From NCBI GenBank assembly GCA_937996655.1, contig CALKUK010000013.1:496001-560000 (forward strand): 64,000 nt of DNA. The letters are read 5' to 3'. A program made the translations under genes and the position numbers. Under the pieces are notes generated by a model. The model had not been told where the DNA came from, did no database searches, and saw only the letters and a list, made by a program, of their open reading frames with translations. This DNA is from an uncultured Sphingomonadaceae bacterium. Its GTDB lineage: Bacteria > Pseudomonadota > Alphaproteobacteria > Sphingomonadales > Sphingomonadaceae. Below are positions 44,101 through 55,484 of the stretch, piece after piece. How positions within the stretch are numbered: the stretch's first letter is position 1; every line of letters starts with the position of its first letter.

Positions 44101-44754
44101 TTAGTCGGCTTCGTCCGTATCGACAAGAATCCAGTTGGGGTCGGATGAACGGATTTCGCGTTCGAACGTCCAGACGTCGTGCGTTTCAAGGGCATCGGTC
44201 AAAGATCCGGCAAGCACAGTGCCATCCGCATCACGCGTCACCGCCGAAATATCGGCATCAAAACGCACCCCAATACGGGCAACCTTCCCCTCCAGCGATG
44301 CGGACGCAATCGCTGCACGGTCGATCCGGACCAACCGGTTGTCCAGAACTTCGCCCGCTTCTGCGCGTGCTTTCACGGCATCGGCAAAGCTGTCACGGAC
44401 AGGCTCGCTCACATAGGGCGACAGGCCTTCGACATCGCCCTTCCAAAAATCTTCAAGGATCATGGCATAGGCGCTCTTGGCACCCTCAATGAACTCGGCC
44501 GGATTGAACTTGCTGTCAGCCGCGGCAATGGCACGGATGCCGACAGCGGCACCCTGATCAAAAGGCGCTGCCCCCGCCAAACGCGCAGGTCCGCTATCGC
44601 GAACATCGGTGGTGGTGCCAGACGCCGCCGTCACGGCCGGCTCTTCCACAGGCTTGCGCAAAGGCTGCTCATGCCCGGTGCGTTTGCCGAGCACGGCGTA
44701 AAGCCGCAGACCCAGAAAGACGGTGACCATTGCAAAGAGGACTGTTTCTACCAC
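44101..44754 (-). CDS. Tim44/TimA-like domain protein
   Basis: The 217-residue protein has a single N-terminal membrane anchor (VETVLFAMVTVFLGLRLYAVL), a variable Pro/Thr-rich linker and a Tim44-like domain from about residue 75 (FIEGAKSAYAMILEDFWKGD...WTFEREIRSSDPNWILVDTDE). The mitochondrial homologue tethers the import motor; the bacterial role is unclear but envelope-related. GTG 44754 is the start. It is divergent from secB and precedes mltA by 10 bp. Confidence 0.9.
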   Translation of the reverse strand: MVETVLFAMVTVFLGLRLYAVLGKRTGHEQPLRKPVEEPAVTAASGTTTDVRDSGPARLAGAAPFDQGAAVGIRAIAAADSKFNPAEFIEGAKSAYAMILEDFWKGDVEGLSPYVSEPVRDSFADAVKARAEAGEVLDNRLVRIDRAAIASASLEGKVARIGVRFDADISAVTRDADGTVLAGSLTDALETHDVWTFEREIRSSDPNWILVDTDEAD

Positions 44755-44933
44755 GGATATGACCTTTCAATCTGCAACATAGGGCCTAGCGCGGCCGCTT
44801 TCAAATGGTCCTTTGGGCAATTGTCTCGAAAACTGTGCCATTGCCCTCTTCGCTGCCCCCTGCTACGTGCCGCGCCGGACCACCGGGCGGGGCTCATCCC
44901 GCTCCCTTGCGAACGACAGGACAGGCTCAACCC

Positions 44934-45428
44934 ATGGCTGACACGAACGAAACCCTTTCAAACGGCGAAGATAACCTGCCCGCCGTCGGCGTTATCTCTC
45001 AGTATGTGAAGGATCTTTCTTTCGAAAATCCGAATGCGCCGGCTGTTTTTCAGTGGCAGGGCCAACCGCAGATCGACGTCAACTTCAACATCGGCAACAC
45101 GCAGGTGGCCGATGATGTTCATGAGGTGACCCTGAAGATCAACGTGAACGCCAAGAGCGCCGACAAGGCCGCCTTTGCCGTTGAACTGGTCTATGCTGGC
45201 CTTTTTGGCATCCGCAACATTCCCGAAGATCAGTTGGCCCCGATTCTTTTGGCACAGGCCCCGGCCATGCTCTTCCCCTTCGCCCGCCGCGTTCTGGCAG
45301 ATGCCGTGCGTGATGGCGGTTTCCCGCCCCTGATGCTGGATCCGATCGATTTCGGCACCCTTTATCTGCAGCAGGCCGAACTTGCCGCGCAGCAAGAAGG
45401 TGGTCTGACGGCAGAGGGTAACGCTTAA
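44934..45428 (+). CDS. secB: Protein-export chaperone SecB
   Basis: This is a 164-residue acidic protein of normal length. It has the conserved core YVKDLSFENPNAP, VYAGLFGIRNIPED, and LFPFARRVLADAVRDGGFPPLMLDPIDF, the SecA-binding and tetramer surface. It keeps preproteins unfolded for SecA. ATG 44934 is preceded by ACAGGACAGG. It faces away from tim44 and is followed 5 bp later by murJ. Confidence 0.96.
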   Translation: MADTNETLSNGEDNLPAVGVISQYVKDLSFENPNAPAVFQWQGQPQIDVNFNIGNTQVADDVHEVTLKINVNAKSADKAAFAVELVYAGLFGIRNIPEDQLAPILLAQAPAMLFPFARRVLADAVRDGGFPPLMLDPIDFGTLYLQQAELAAQQEGGLTAEGNA

Positions 45429-45433
45429 GCCCT

Positions 45434-46993
45434 GTGAAACTCGGGAAAGCCATTGGAACGATCGGTGGGCTGACCATGGTCAGCCGCGTGCTGGGTTTTG
45501 CGCGCGAAATGGTGATGGCGCGCATTTTGGGCGCCAACATGTTCGCCGATGCATTTCTGGTGGCGTTCCGGCTTCCCAACACGTTCCGTCGTTTCTTTGG
45601 CGAAGGCGCGTTTTCAGCCGGTTTCGTGCCGTTGTTCAGCCAGCGCTATCATAGCGAGGGCGGGCTGGAAGAGGCGCGCAAGTTTTCCGAAGAAGTCCTT
45701 GCCGTCTTCCTGCCTGCACTGCTGGCGTTCACGATCATCGGTCAGGTGGCCATGCCTGCCATGGTCTGGCTGCTGGCCTCGGGCTATGCGGGTGATCCGG
45801 TAAAGTTTGAGCTGACCAACTGGCTGTCTCGCCTCACCTTTCCCTATCTGATGCTGATCAGCCTCGTCTCGCTTTATTCGGGCGTGCTGAATTCCATGCA
45901 CAAATTTGCGGCGGCGGCCTTCGCCCCCGCTCTGCTCAACTTCGCCATGTTGCTTGCGCTGCTCCTTGTTCCGACAGGGGGCGCTGCCAGTGCACAGGCG
46001 TTGGCCATCGCGGTCGTGGTCGGCGGGGTCATCCAACTGGCACTTGTCTGGTGGGCAGCCCGGTCCGCCGGGATCAGCCTGCGCCTGCGCCGCCCGCGCA
46101 TGACGCCGGGCGTCCGCCAGTTCTTTCGTGTCGTCATCCCGGCGACCTTTGCTGCAGGCGTCTATCAGGTCAGCATTCTCATCGACACGCAGTTTGTCAG
46201 CTATCTGACTGAAGGGTCGATGGCGCATCTGAACTATGCGGACCGGCTAAACCAGCTTCCGCTTGGTATTATCGGAACCGCACTTGGCACAGCCATTTTG
46301 CCGTCGATCAGCAAATTTGTGGATCAGGGCGAGCCGGAAGAAGCGCAGAAGATCCAGAACCAAGCCTTGGAACTGGGCATGTTGTTGACCTTGCCTGCCG
46401 CCATTGCGTTTGCCGCTGCAGGCGTACCACTCGTCACCGCGTTGTTTCGCGGTGGCCAGTTTACGCCGGAAGACGCCATCGTCACAGGCAATACGCTCGC
46501 CATCATCGCGCTTGGCCTGCCGGCCTATGTGCTTGTGAAGGTGCTAACCCCCGGCTTCTTCGCACGTGAAGATACCAAGACACCGCTGCGCATCGCCATG
46601 TGGGTGCTCGCGGCCAATGTCGCCCTCAATTTCGCGCTTGTACCCTCGCTTGGCCTCTATGGCCTTGCTTTGGCGCTGGCGCTGACCGCCTGGCTCAATT
46701 GCGCGATGCTCTATGTCACGCTGCGCAAACGTGGGCATTTCCAGATCTCAGGCCATGTTGCCTCCCGCGTCCTGCGGCAATTGATCGCCGCAGCCGCGAT
46801 GGGCGCGACCCTTTATGCCGTCAATCTGGTCCTCGGCCCGATGTTCAACGGCGCGACACTTGAACGCATGATCGCCCTTGTCACCCTTATTGGTGCGGGC
46901 GGCGTCGTCTACTTCGGCCTTGGCTGGATGATCGGTGCGATCAACCGGGATGATGTCCTCATCCTCCTGAAGCGGAAAAAGCCCGCCGCCTGA
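45434..46993 (+). CDS. murJ: Lipid II flippase MurJ (MviN)
   Basis: The 519-residue protein has about 14 spans. Diagnostic N-terminal MurJ segments are SRVLGFAREMVMARILGA, ADAFLVAFRLPNTFRRFFGEGAFSAGFVP, and later IDTQFVSYLTEGSMAHLNYADRLNQLPLGIIGTA split by loops. The conserved Arg and Asp residues of the central cavity are present. It flips undecaprenyl-pyrophosphate-linked peptidoglycan precursor to the periplasm. GTG 45434 follows secB by 5 bp. Confidence 0.95.
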   Translation: MKLGKAIGTIGGLTMVSRVLGFAREMVMARILGANMFADAFLVAFRLPNTFRRFFGEGAFSAGFVPLFSQRYHSEGGLEEARKFSEEVLAVFLPALLAFTIIGQVAMPAMVWLLASGYAGDPVKFELTNWLSRLTFPYLMLISLVSLYSGVLNSMHKFAAAAFAPALLNFAMLLALLLVPTGGAASAQALAIAVVVGGVIQLALVWWAARSAGISLRLRRPRMTPGVRQFFRVVIPATFAAGVYQVSILIDTQFVSYLTEGSMAHLNYADRLNQLPLGIIGTALGTAILPSISKFVDQGEPEEAQKIQNQALELGMLLTLPAAIAFAAAGVPLVTALFRGGQFTPEDAIVTGNTLAIIALGLPAYVLVKVLTPGFFAREDTKTPLRIAMWVLAANVALNFALVPSLGLYGLALALALTAWLNCAMLYVTLRKRGHFQISGHVASRVLRQLIAAAAMGATLYAVNLVLGPMFNGATLERMIALVTLIGAGGVVYFGLGWMIGAINRDDVLILLKRKKPAA

Positions 46994-47082
46994 TCGCGAT
47001 GCGCCCCTTGCGCAAATGCTGCTGAAAGGGCATCCGCCAGCGACAACACGGCATTGTTGCCCCACAGGAAGAAACTGAATTT

Positions 47083-48081
47083 ATGCGCGTCGTTTCCGGC
47101 ATCCAGCCGACAGGCAATCTCCATCTCGGCAATTACCTGGGCGCTATTCGCAATTGGGTGCGGATGCAGGATGAAAATGATGGCGACAAGCTCTACTTCC
47201 TCGCCGATCTCCACGCGATTACCGTCTACAACAAGCCAGACGACCTTGCGAACAACACACGGGAAATGGCTGCCGCGCTGATCGCAAGCGGCATTGATCC
47301 AGACCGATCAGTCCTGTTCAATCAGGCCCGTGTACCCGCCCATGCGGAGCTGGCATGGTTGCTGTTCTGCACCGCGCGCATCGGCTGGTTGAACCGGATG
47401 ACGCAGTTCAAGGACAAAGCCGGCAAAAACCGCGAAGGCGTGAGTGTTGGTCTGTTTGCCTATCCCGTCCTCCAGGCGGCCGACGTGCTGCTTTATCAGG
47501 CAACGCACGTCCCCGTAGGGGAGGACCAGAAGCAGCATCTGGAACTCGCCCGCGACATCGCGCAAAAGTTCAACACCGATTATGAGGCAGAGGTCTTCAC
47601 CCTGCCCGACCCGATCATTCCGCCCGCCGCGGCCCGCATTATGAGCCTGCGCGACGGCACATCCAAAATGTCGAAGTCGGACCCGAGCGACATGAGCCGC
47701 ATAAACCTGACGGACGACGCCGACACCATCATGCAGAAGGTGAAGAAGGCCAAGACCGATCCTGAGCCCCTTCCCGCTGACAAGGCCGGCCTAGAGGGCC
47801 GCCCGGAGGCGCAAAATCTGGTCGGTATCTACGCAGCCCTTGCAGATGAGAGCGTGGAGGCCATCCTCGCGCGCTTTGGCGGGCAGGGCTTTGGCGCCTT
47901 CAAACCCGCGCTGGGGGAGTTGCTCATCGAAACGCTCCGCCCCATCACGGAGCGGTTCAACGCGTTGCGGCAAGACACAGCAACGCTCGACAGCATCTTG
48001 GTCCGCGGGGCTGAGCGCGCGTCTCAGTTGGCGGCGCCGACACTTGCACAAACCTATGCCGCGCTCGGCCTGCAAAAATAG
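47083..48081 (+). CDS. trpS: Tryptophan--tRNA ligase
   Basis: This 332-residue class I synthetase has SGIQPTGNLHLGNYLGAIR (HIGH-equivalent at residues 12-16) and SKMSKSDPSD (KMSKS loop at about 201-207). It also has the tryptophan-pocket region LYQATHVPVGEDQKQHLELARDIA. Length is standard. It follows murJ by 89 bp on the same strand. Confidence 0.96.
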   Translation: MRVVSGIQPTGNLHLGNYLGAIRNWVRMQDENDGDKLYFLADLHAITVYNKPDDLANNTREMAAALIASGIDPDRSVLFNQARVPAHAELAWLLFCTARIGWLNRMTQFKDKAGKNREGVSVGLFAYPVLQAADVLLYQATHVPVGEDQKQHLELARDIAQKFNTDYEAEVFTLPDPIIPPAAARIMSLRDGTSKMSKSDPSDMSRINLTDDADTIMQKVKKAKTDPEPLPADKAGLEGRPEAQNLVGIYAALADESVEAILARFGGQGFGAFKPALGELLIETLRPITERFNALRQDTATLDSILVRGAERASQLAAPTLAQTYAALGLQK

Positions 48082-48172
48082 TCTCCATTCAACCTCTGTT
48101 CAGAGCGGCTGGTCGATCCTACGTTCACAACAGGGCCGTGCCACGGCTCAGACAAAGAAACGGGATAAATCG

Positions 48173-48856
48173 ATGTCGCGTATAGGGTCTATCATTCGTG
48201 CAGCCGCACCGCTGGCGCTCCTCACCGCCACCGGCTGCGCCCAGAATTTTGATGCGAAGGTCAGCCGCTTTCAACAAATGCCGGCAGCCCAAGGCCAGAC
48301 ATTTTCCATCAAGGCCGCCGATCCGAAGCTGGATGGCGGACTTGAATTCCAAAGCTACGCACAACTCATCGCCGGCAAGCTCACGGGCGTCGGCTATCGT
48401 GCCGCCGCATCGGGAGAAGCCCCCAACCTTATCGTGAGCGTCAGCTATGACGTCGATAAGGGACGTGAGAAGGTCCGCAGCACCCCCGGGGGCGGATTGG
48501 GCCGCTGCCTTGGCTATTCTGACCCTTGGTGCGGTGGTTTCGGCTATTGGGGCCACCCGTATCGGGGCCGTTATTTCGGCTATTATCCGGGCTTTTATGA
48601 TCCCTTCCTGTTCGGCCCCGGCGGATATGACGATGTGGAAAGCTACACCGTCTTTACGAGCAGCCTCGATATGAAGATCGAACGCGCTGGCGGAGAACGG
48701 GTGTTTGAAGGCAAGGCGCAGGCGCAGTCGCTCGATGACAACCTCACCTACCTTGTCCCCAATCTGATCGAGGCGATGTTCACCGGATTTCCGGGCAGCT
48801 CTGGCGAGACGGTGAAGATCACCGTGCCCCCGCCCCCGAAAAAGAGCGGGCGTTAA
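48173..48856 (+). CDS. DUF4136-like lipoprotein
   Basis: The protein has 227 residues. A lipoprotein signal ends LLTATGC, giving an outer-membrane or periplasm-facing lipoprotein. The mature part matches the DUF4136 pattern: an early FQQ...FSI strand, YAQLIAGKLTGVGY (the 'L...L...G' helix), APNLIVSVSYDVD, a Gly/Tyr-rich insert (GYWGHPYRGRYFGYY), then LDMKIERAGGERVFEGKAQA and a final helix. The start at ATG 48173 is set by the signal peptide. Function unknown; homologues are envelope lipoproteins. Confidence 0.8.
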   Translation: MSRIGSIIRAAAPLALLTATGCAQNFDAKVSRFQQMPAAQGQTFSIKAADPKLDGGLEFQSYAQLIAGKLTGVGYRAAASGEAPNLIVSVSYDVDKGREKVRSTPGGGLGRCLGYSDPWCGGFGYWGHPYRGRYFGYYPGFYDPFLFGPGGYDDVESYTVFTSSLDMKIERAGGERVFEGKAQAQSLDDNLTYLVPNLIEAMFTGFPGSSGETVKITVPPPPKKSGR

Positions 48857-48914
48857 GCGCTCTAATTGTCTCAAACAGGGACGCGTGCCCGCGCGTTTCC
48901 CGCTTGTCCCACCA

Positions 48915-48952
48915 GCACCATTGTGGTTAATCAAACATAACCACAATGGTGC
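48915..48952. repeat. Perfect 15-bp inverted repeat with 8-bp spacer
   Basis: Arms GCACCATTGTGGTTA (48915-48929) and its exact complement (48938-48952) flank ATCAAACA. It lies between the DUF4136 gene and the PEP-CTERM gene. No T-tract follows on either strand, so it is not a standard terminator. Confidence 0.9.
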
Positions 48953-49034
48953 CGACTCGAACGGTCTCCAAAACTAGCGGTCGCAAATATCAATCCCTGC
49001 CGGGCGTTGTCTGGCAATTGTGTGAGGATTTGCG

Positions 49035-49751
49035 ATGCGTAAGTTTTTGATTTCTGCACTTTTAGCGTCTGTCGCGGTGCCTGCTCAGGCAGCGGTCGTC
49101 TATCACTACGACTTTGATAATCCTGTCTCCATGGGAACCGGCATTGGCCTGAGCGTTGTCGGCGATACTTTGGATGTCCGCACAGCCGATGCTGGTGCCT
49201 GGAATGCCGCCGGTTGGAGCGGACGTTACTATCGCAACGCAACGGCGGGCAACCCGGCAACGAAGACCGAACTCACCTTCACCGGCCTTGGTGCGCATAA
49301 CGTCGTTTCCATGTCGTTCATCGTCGGGCTGCTCGATAGCTGGGACAGCCGTAACGGTGCGCCTTCGCCAGACAATCTGGACATCTTCATTGACGGCGTT
49401 GGTGTCGCCTCGCTGACGGCAGCCAACGCAAGCGGCAGCATCTGGGATTTCGGCGGCGGCTCAGCCATTGCCCAGTGCGTGCAGGCCGATGGTCACCAAT
49501 TCTATTGCGACACATTGGTCGACTGGTCGAAGACCTTCGCGCACACCGGTTCCACCCTGACATTGGGCTGGCAGGCGTCCGGCGCGGGCTGGCAGGCTGG
49601 CGATGACGAATCTTGGGGCATCGACAACATCAAGATTGATTACTTCACTCGCGGCGGCATTCCTGAGCCTGCGGCTTGGGCAATGATGCTTACGGGCTTC
49701 GGAATGGTCGGAGGCGCGGTGCGTCGGCGCAACAAGCTTCAGATCGCCTGA
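49035..49751 (+). CDS. PEPxxWA-CTERM sorting domain protein
   Basis: This 238-residue secreted protein has an N-terminal signal peptide (residues 1-19, cut after AQA) and a beta-rich middle with two Cys (QCVQADGHQFYC). The C-terminal sorting tail reads IPEPAAWAMMLTGFGMVGG followed by a basic AVRRRNK. The PEP motif, a hydrophobic span and the basic end are the exosortase/archaeosortase recognition pattern, in the sphingomonad PEPxxWA form. It would be exported, processed and displayed or released with exopolysaccharide. The exosortase is not in the window. Confidence 0.88.
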   Translation: MRKFLISALLASVAVPAQAAVVYHYDFDNPVSMGTGIGLSVVGDTLDVRTADAGAWNAAGWSGRYYRNATAGNPATKTELTFTGLGAHNVVSMSFIVGLLDSWDSRNGAPSPDNLDIFIDGVGVASLTAANASGSIWDFGGGSAIAQCVQADGHQFYCDTLVDWSKTFAHTGSTLTLGWQASGAGWQAGDDESWGIDNIKIDYFTRGGIPEPAAWAMMLTGFGMVGGAVRRRNKLQIA

Positions 49752-49778
49752 AACAACATTCCGTCACACACGGAAAAG

Positions 49779-49809
49779 GCCCGTCCGGTTCGCCGGGCGG
49801 GCTTTTCTT
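49779..49809 (+). terminator. Rho-independent terminator of the PEP-CTERM gene
   Basis: GCCCGTCCGG / CCGGGCGGGC stem with TTCG tetraloop (49779-49802, one T:G pair) followed by TTTTCTT. It also shields the convergent metH end at 49816. Confidence 0.9.
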
Positions 49810-49815
49810 ATGTGG

Positions 49816-52419
<2,604 letters not shown>

Positions 52420-52449
52420 GTGTCTAATCCCAAAATCCGTTTGTGCTCC

Positions 52450-52515
52450 GCTTGTCGAAGCACTGTTCTTTTTGTTCACCGTTGGCGCCGGAAGAAGGAC
52501 GGTCCTTCGACAAGC
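52450..52515. repeat. Dispersed palindromic element (GCTTGTCGAAG inverted repeat) between the two metH genes
   Basis: Arms GCTTGTCGAAG (52450-52460) and CTTCGACAAGC (52505-52515) flank 44 bp, and GGTCCTTCGACAAGCTCAGGAC has the look of a common sphingomonad intergenic repeat. No T-run follows, so it is not a terminator. In the operon mRNA it can fold into a hairpin. Confidence 0.75.
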
Positions 52516-52544
52516 TCAGGACAAACGGTGTGGCGCAATCCCAA

Positions 52545-53591
52545 TCAGGCAGCGATGGTCATGGGCTCAAGCCCGGCCAGCCGCGTCTTGACGTCCGGCA
52601 CGGGAATGACGCGCGGTTCCAAACCATCGACAGCCTTCGCCATCGCGGCAATGTGGGCCGGGCTAGAGCCGCAGCATCCACCGAGGATGTTCACCTGCCC
52701 TGCGGTTGCCCATTCGCGGACAAAGGCGGCCGTTTCTGCTGGCAACTCATCATATTCGCCGAGTTCATTGGGCAGGCCGGCATTGGGGTAAACCATGATC
52801 AGCGTTTCCGCGATGCCGGACAGCAGCTTTACATGCGGGCGCAGCTGTTCAGCGCCGAAGGAGCAGTTGAGGCCGATGGTCACGGGCTTCGCGTGCTTGA
52901 CCGCATACCAGAAGGCTTCAACTGTGTGGCCCGAAAGATTGCGTCCCGACAGATCGGTCAGCGTCATTGAGATCATGATCGGAATGTCACGACCAAGGGC
53001 GGCCTGTGCCTCCAGAACCGACATGATCGCTGCCTTGGCATTGAGCGTATCAAACACTGTTTCGATGAGGATAAAATCCACCCCGCCTTCGACGAGTGCA
53101 TCAACCTGATCGCGGTACACGTCCTTCAGATAATCAAAGTCAATCTCGCGATATCCGGGATCATTCACATCCGGTGAGAGCGACAGCGTCTTGTTGGTCG
53201 GGCCAATGGCACCGGCCACGAAGCGCGGGCGCCCATCCCTCGCTTCATTCGCATCCGCGACCTTGCGGGCGATCCGCGCATTGGCGAGGTTGAGATCGCG
53301 CACAAGATGCTCGGCACCATAATCGGCCTGACTGATGCGTGTGGAACTGAATGTGTTGGTGGAGATAATGTCCGACCCGGCGTCGAAATAGGCTTGGGCA
53401 ATGCTTTCCACCACGTCAGGCCGCGTCAGCGCGAGGATATCATTATTGCCCTTCTGGTCGTGCGACAGGCCAAGGTTCCCCGTATAGTCTGCCTCGGCCA
53501 GCTTGAAGTTCTGGATTTGCGTGCCCCAGGCCCCATCGGTCAACAGGATGCGCTTGGCGGCTTCGGCAATCAGGCGATCTCGGACGGACAT
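52545..53591 (-). CDS. metH: Methionine synthase, homocysteine-binding module
   Basis: The 348-residue barrel is equivalent to the N-terminal quarter of MetH. It has ILLTDGAWGTQIQ, DIISTNTFSSTRIS, TIGLNCSFGAEQL (first zinc Cys) and NILGGCCGSSPAHI (Cys-Cys zinc pair). ATG 53591 overlaps the metF stop (TAATG). As a stand-alone protein it must work with the separately encoded cobalamin module downstream. An upstream extension of the frame to 53708 is only read-through of metF. Confidence 0.92.
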   Translation of the reverse strand: MSVRDRLIAEAAKRILLTDGAWGTQIQNFKLAEADYTGNLGLSHDQKGNNDILALTRPDVVESIAQAYFDAGSDIISTNTFSSTRISQADYGAEHLVRDLNLANARIARKVADANEARDGRPRFVAGAIGPTNKTLSLSPDVNDPGYREIDFDYLKDVYRDQVDALVEGGVDFILIETVFDTLNAKAAIMSVLEAQAALGRDIPIMISMTLTDLSGRNLSGHTVEAFWYAVKHAKPVTIGLNCSFGAEQLRPHVKLLSGIAETLIMVYPNAGLPNELGEYDELPAETAAFVREWATAGQVNILGGCCGSSPAHIAAMAKAVDGLEPRVIPVPDVKTRLAGLEPMTIAA

Positions 53592-54517
53592 TATCGGGCT
53601 CCTTGTGCGCGCAGACCCAGCAAATGGCAGATCGCAAAGCTGAGCTCGGCACGGTTCAATGTGTAGAAGTGGAAATTGCGGACACCGCCTGCATAAAGCC
53701 TGCGGCACATTTCCGCAGAAATGGTCGCCGCGATCAGCTGCCGTGAGGCGGGATGATCGTCCAAGCCTTCAAACAGCCGGTCCATCCAGTCGGGGATCGT
53801 CGCGCCACAGGACTGCGCGAATTTACGGGCTTGGCTGACGTTGGAAACAGGAAGGATGCCGGGCACGATTTCCGCGCTGATCCCGGCGGCGGCGGCGGCA
53901 TCACAGAAGCGGAAGTATACTTCGGGCGAAAAGAAGAACTGTGTGATGGCCCGCGTGGCACCGGCATCCAGTTTGCGCTTAAGGTTGTCGATGTCTGCCG
54001 CTGGGGACTTCGCCTCCGGGTGCATTTCCGGATAGGCGGCCACTGAAATTTCAAAGGGCGCAATATCCTTCAGACCGGCGACCAAATCTGCCGCCGACGC
54101 ATAGCCTTGCGGATGCGGCACAAAGGTCTGCCCAATTTCGGGCGGATCGCCGCGCAGCGCCACAATATGGCGCACTCCGGCCTCCCAATAGCTGCGGGCG
54201 ACGTCGGCAATCTCATCCTTACTAGCCGCCACGCAGGTCAGATGCGCGGCAGCGGGAACGTGGGAGTCGCGCGCGATGCGGGCGACGGTTCCATGCGTGC
54301 GTTCCCGCGTCGAGCCGCCCGCGCCATAGGTGACGGAGACGAACCGAGGGTTGAATGGGGCCAGCGTTTCGAATGTGTCCCAAAGCTGTTCTTCCATCCG
54401 CTCTGTCTTGGGCGGAAAGAATTCAAAGGACACTTGCGCATCCCCAGCAAGGTCAGCGAACAAGGGCGTGTCGAGGGCGCGACGCGCCTCCTGTAACTGG
54501 GCGAGCGACACGGTCAT
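53591..54517 (-). CDS. metF: 5,10-methylenetetrahydrofolate reductase
   Basis: The 308-residue flavoprotein barrel has VSFEFFPPKTERMEEQLW (residues about 29-46), SVTYGAGGSTRERT, AHLTCVAASKDEI and the FAD/folate segment HIVALRGDPPE. It makes methyltetrahydrofolate for MetH. ATG 54517 overlaps the regulator gene (ATGA). It would draw on methylene-tetrahydrofolate, the product expected from the demethylases near 10 kb. Confidence 0.95.
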   Translation of the reverse strand: MTVSLAQLQEARRALDTPLFADLAGDAQVSFEFFPPKTERMEEQLWDTFETLAPFNPRFVSVTYGAGGSTRERTHGTVARIARDSHVPAAAHLTCVAASKDEIADVARSYWEAGVRHIVALRGDPPEIGQTFVPHPQGYASAADLVAGLKDIAPFEISVAAYPEMHPEAKSPAADIDNLKRKLDAGATRAITQFFFSPEVYFRFCDAAAAAGISAEIVPGILPVSNVSQARKFAQSCGATIPDWMDRLFEGLDDHPASRQLIAATISAEMCRRLYAGGVRNFHFYTLNRAELSFAICHLLGLRAQGAR

Positions 54518-55476
54518 GCGGTGACAACCCGCAGGCCGCTCCCCGTTGTCCGCCGGCCCAGCCATAGTTTGACCGTCAGCTCGTTGCCCGGAAGTTCACG
54601 CACGGCCTCCAACGTCAGGCCCGACGCCGCATACCATTGCCCCATCTGCTCGTCTGAAAAGCCAAGGCGGGCATGCGCATCCTGCGTGCGCAATTCTTCA
54701 TGGCTGTGCGGCGCAAAGTCGACGATCAAGAGGCGACCGCCGGGCTTTACCAGCCGCGCCACCTCGGCAAGAGCAGGCTCGGGCGCGGGGAGATAGTGGA
54801 GAACCTGATGAAGAACGACGGTGTCGCCCGCGCCATCATCTAGCGGCAGCGCCATGATGTCGCCCTGCCGCAACTCCCATCCCTGGGAGACGGCGGCGGT
54901 CAGCTTGCCGCGTGCGACGCGCAACATTTCCGGGCTGCGGTCGATCCCGATGGCATGCTCTGCATCTGCGGACAGAAGCTCGATAATCCGCCCGGTGCCC
55001 GTACCAATGTCCACCAGCGTGCCAAGCGAGCCAGAGCCCAGCAGGTCCCGCATGGCGGCTTCCACTTCGCTTTCCGCGACATGGAGCGACCGCAGCGAAT
55101 CCCAAAGTTCGGCGTGCGCGGAAAAGTAACGCTCAGCCGCTGCAGCCCGGTCGGCGCGGACAGCGGCCAGGCGGGCCGAGTCCGCCACATGCCAATGATC
55201 TTCGCCAAGGGACTCCAGCCAATCGTCAATGGCGTCAAACAGTGGACCCGTTGTTGCCTTTGCGCCGGGGCCGATAAAGACCCAACTGCCCTCTTTGCGT
55301 CGCTCCGCAACACCGGCATCGCACAGGATCTTGATATGGCGTGATACGCGCGGCTGGCTTTGCGCCAGAACCTGGGCGAGTTCTCCCACCGAAAGTTCCA
55401 TGGTGCGCAGCAATTGCACAATGCGGAGCCGAGTCGGGTCTGCCAACGCGCGGAAGATGTCGATCATTTTTGCCAT
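54514..55476 (-). CDS. ArsR-family regulator fused to SAM-dependent methyltransferase
   Basis: This is a 320-residue two-domain protein. Residues about 1-90 are an ArsR winged helix (FRALADPTRLRIVQLL, VLAQSQPRVSRHIKIL as recognition helix) without the metal-binding Cys motif. Residues about 110-300 are a class I methyltransferase with SAM motif I LVDIGTGTG at 154-162 and ALAEVARLVKPGGRLLIVDF. It heads the metF-metH operon, so it probably senses SAM or S-adenosylhomocysteine and represses the operon, like SahR-type regulators. No ribosome site precedes the ATG; see the promoter entry. Confidence 0.87.
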   Translation of the reverse strand: MAKMIDIFRALADPTRLRIVQLLRTMELSVGELAQVLAQSQPRVSRHIKILCDAGVAERRKEGSWVFIGPGAKATTGPLFDAIDDWLESLGEDHWHVADSARLAAVRADRAAAAERYFSAHAELWDSLRSLHVAESEVEAAMRDLLGSGSLGTLVDIGTGTGRIIELLSADAEHAIGIDRSPEMLRVARGKLTAAVSQGWELRQGDIMALPLDDGAGDTVVLHQVLHYLPAPEPALAEVARLVKPGGRLLIVDFAPHSHEELRTQDAHARLGFSDEQMGQWYAASGLTLEAVRELPGNELTVKLWLGRRTTGSGLRVVTA

Positions 55477-55484
55477 GACATAAA

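Noticed and set aside
52450..52515. Transcription terminator between the metH genes
   Set aside because: The palindrome has a 44-bp loop and no T-run on the minus strand.
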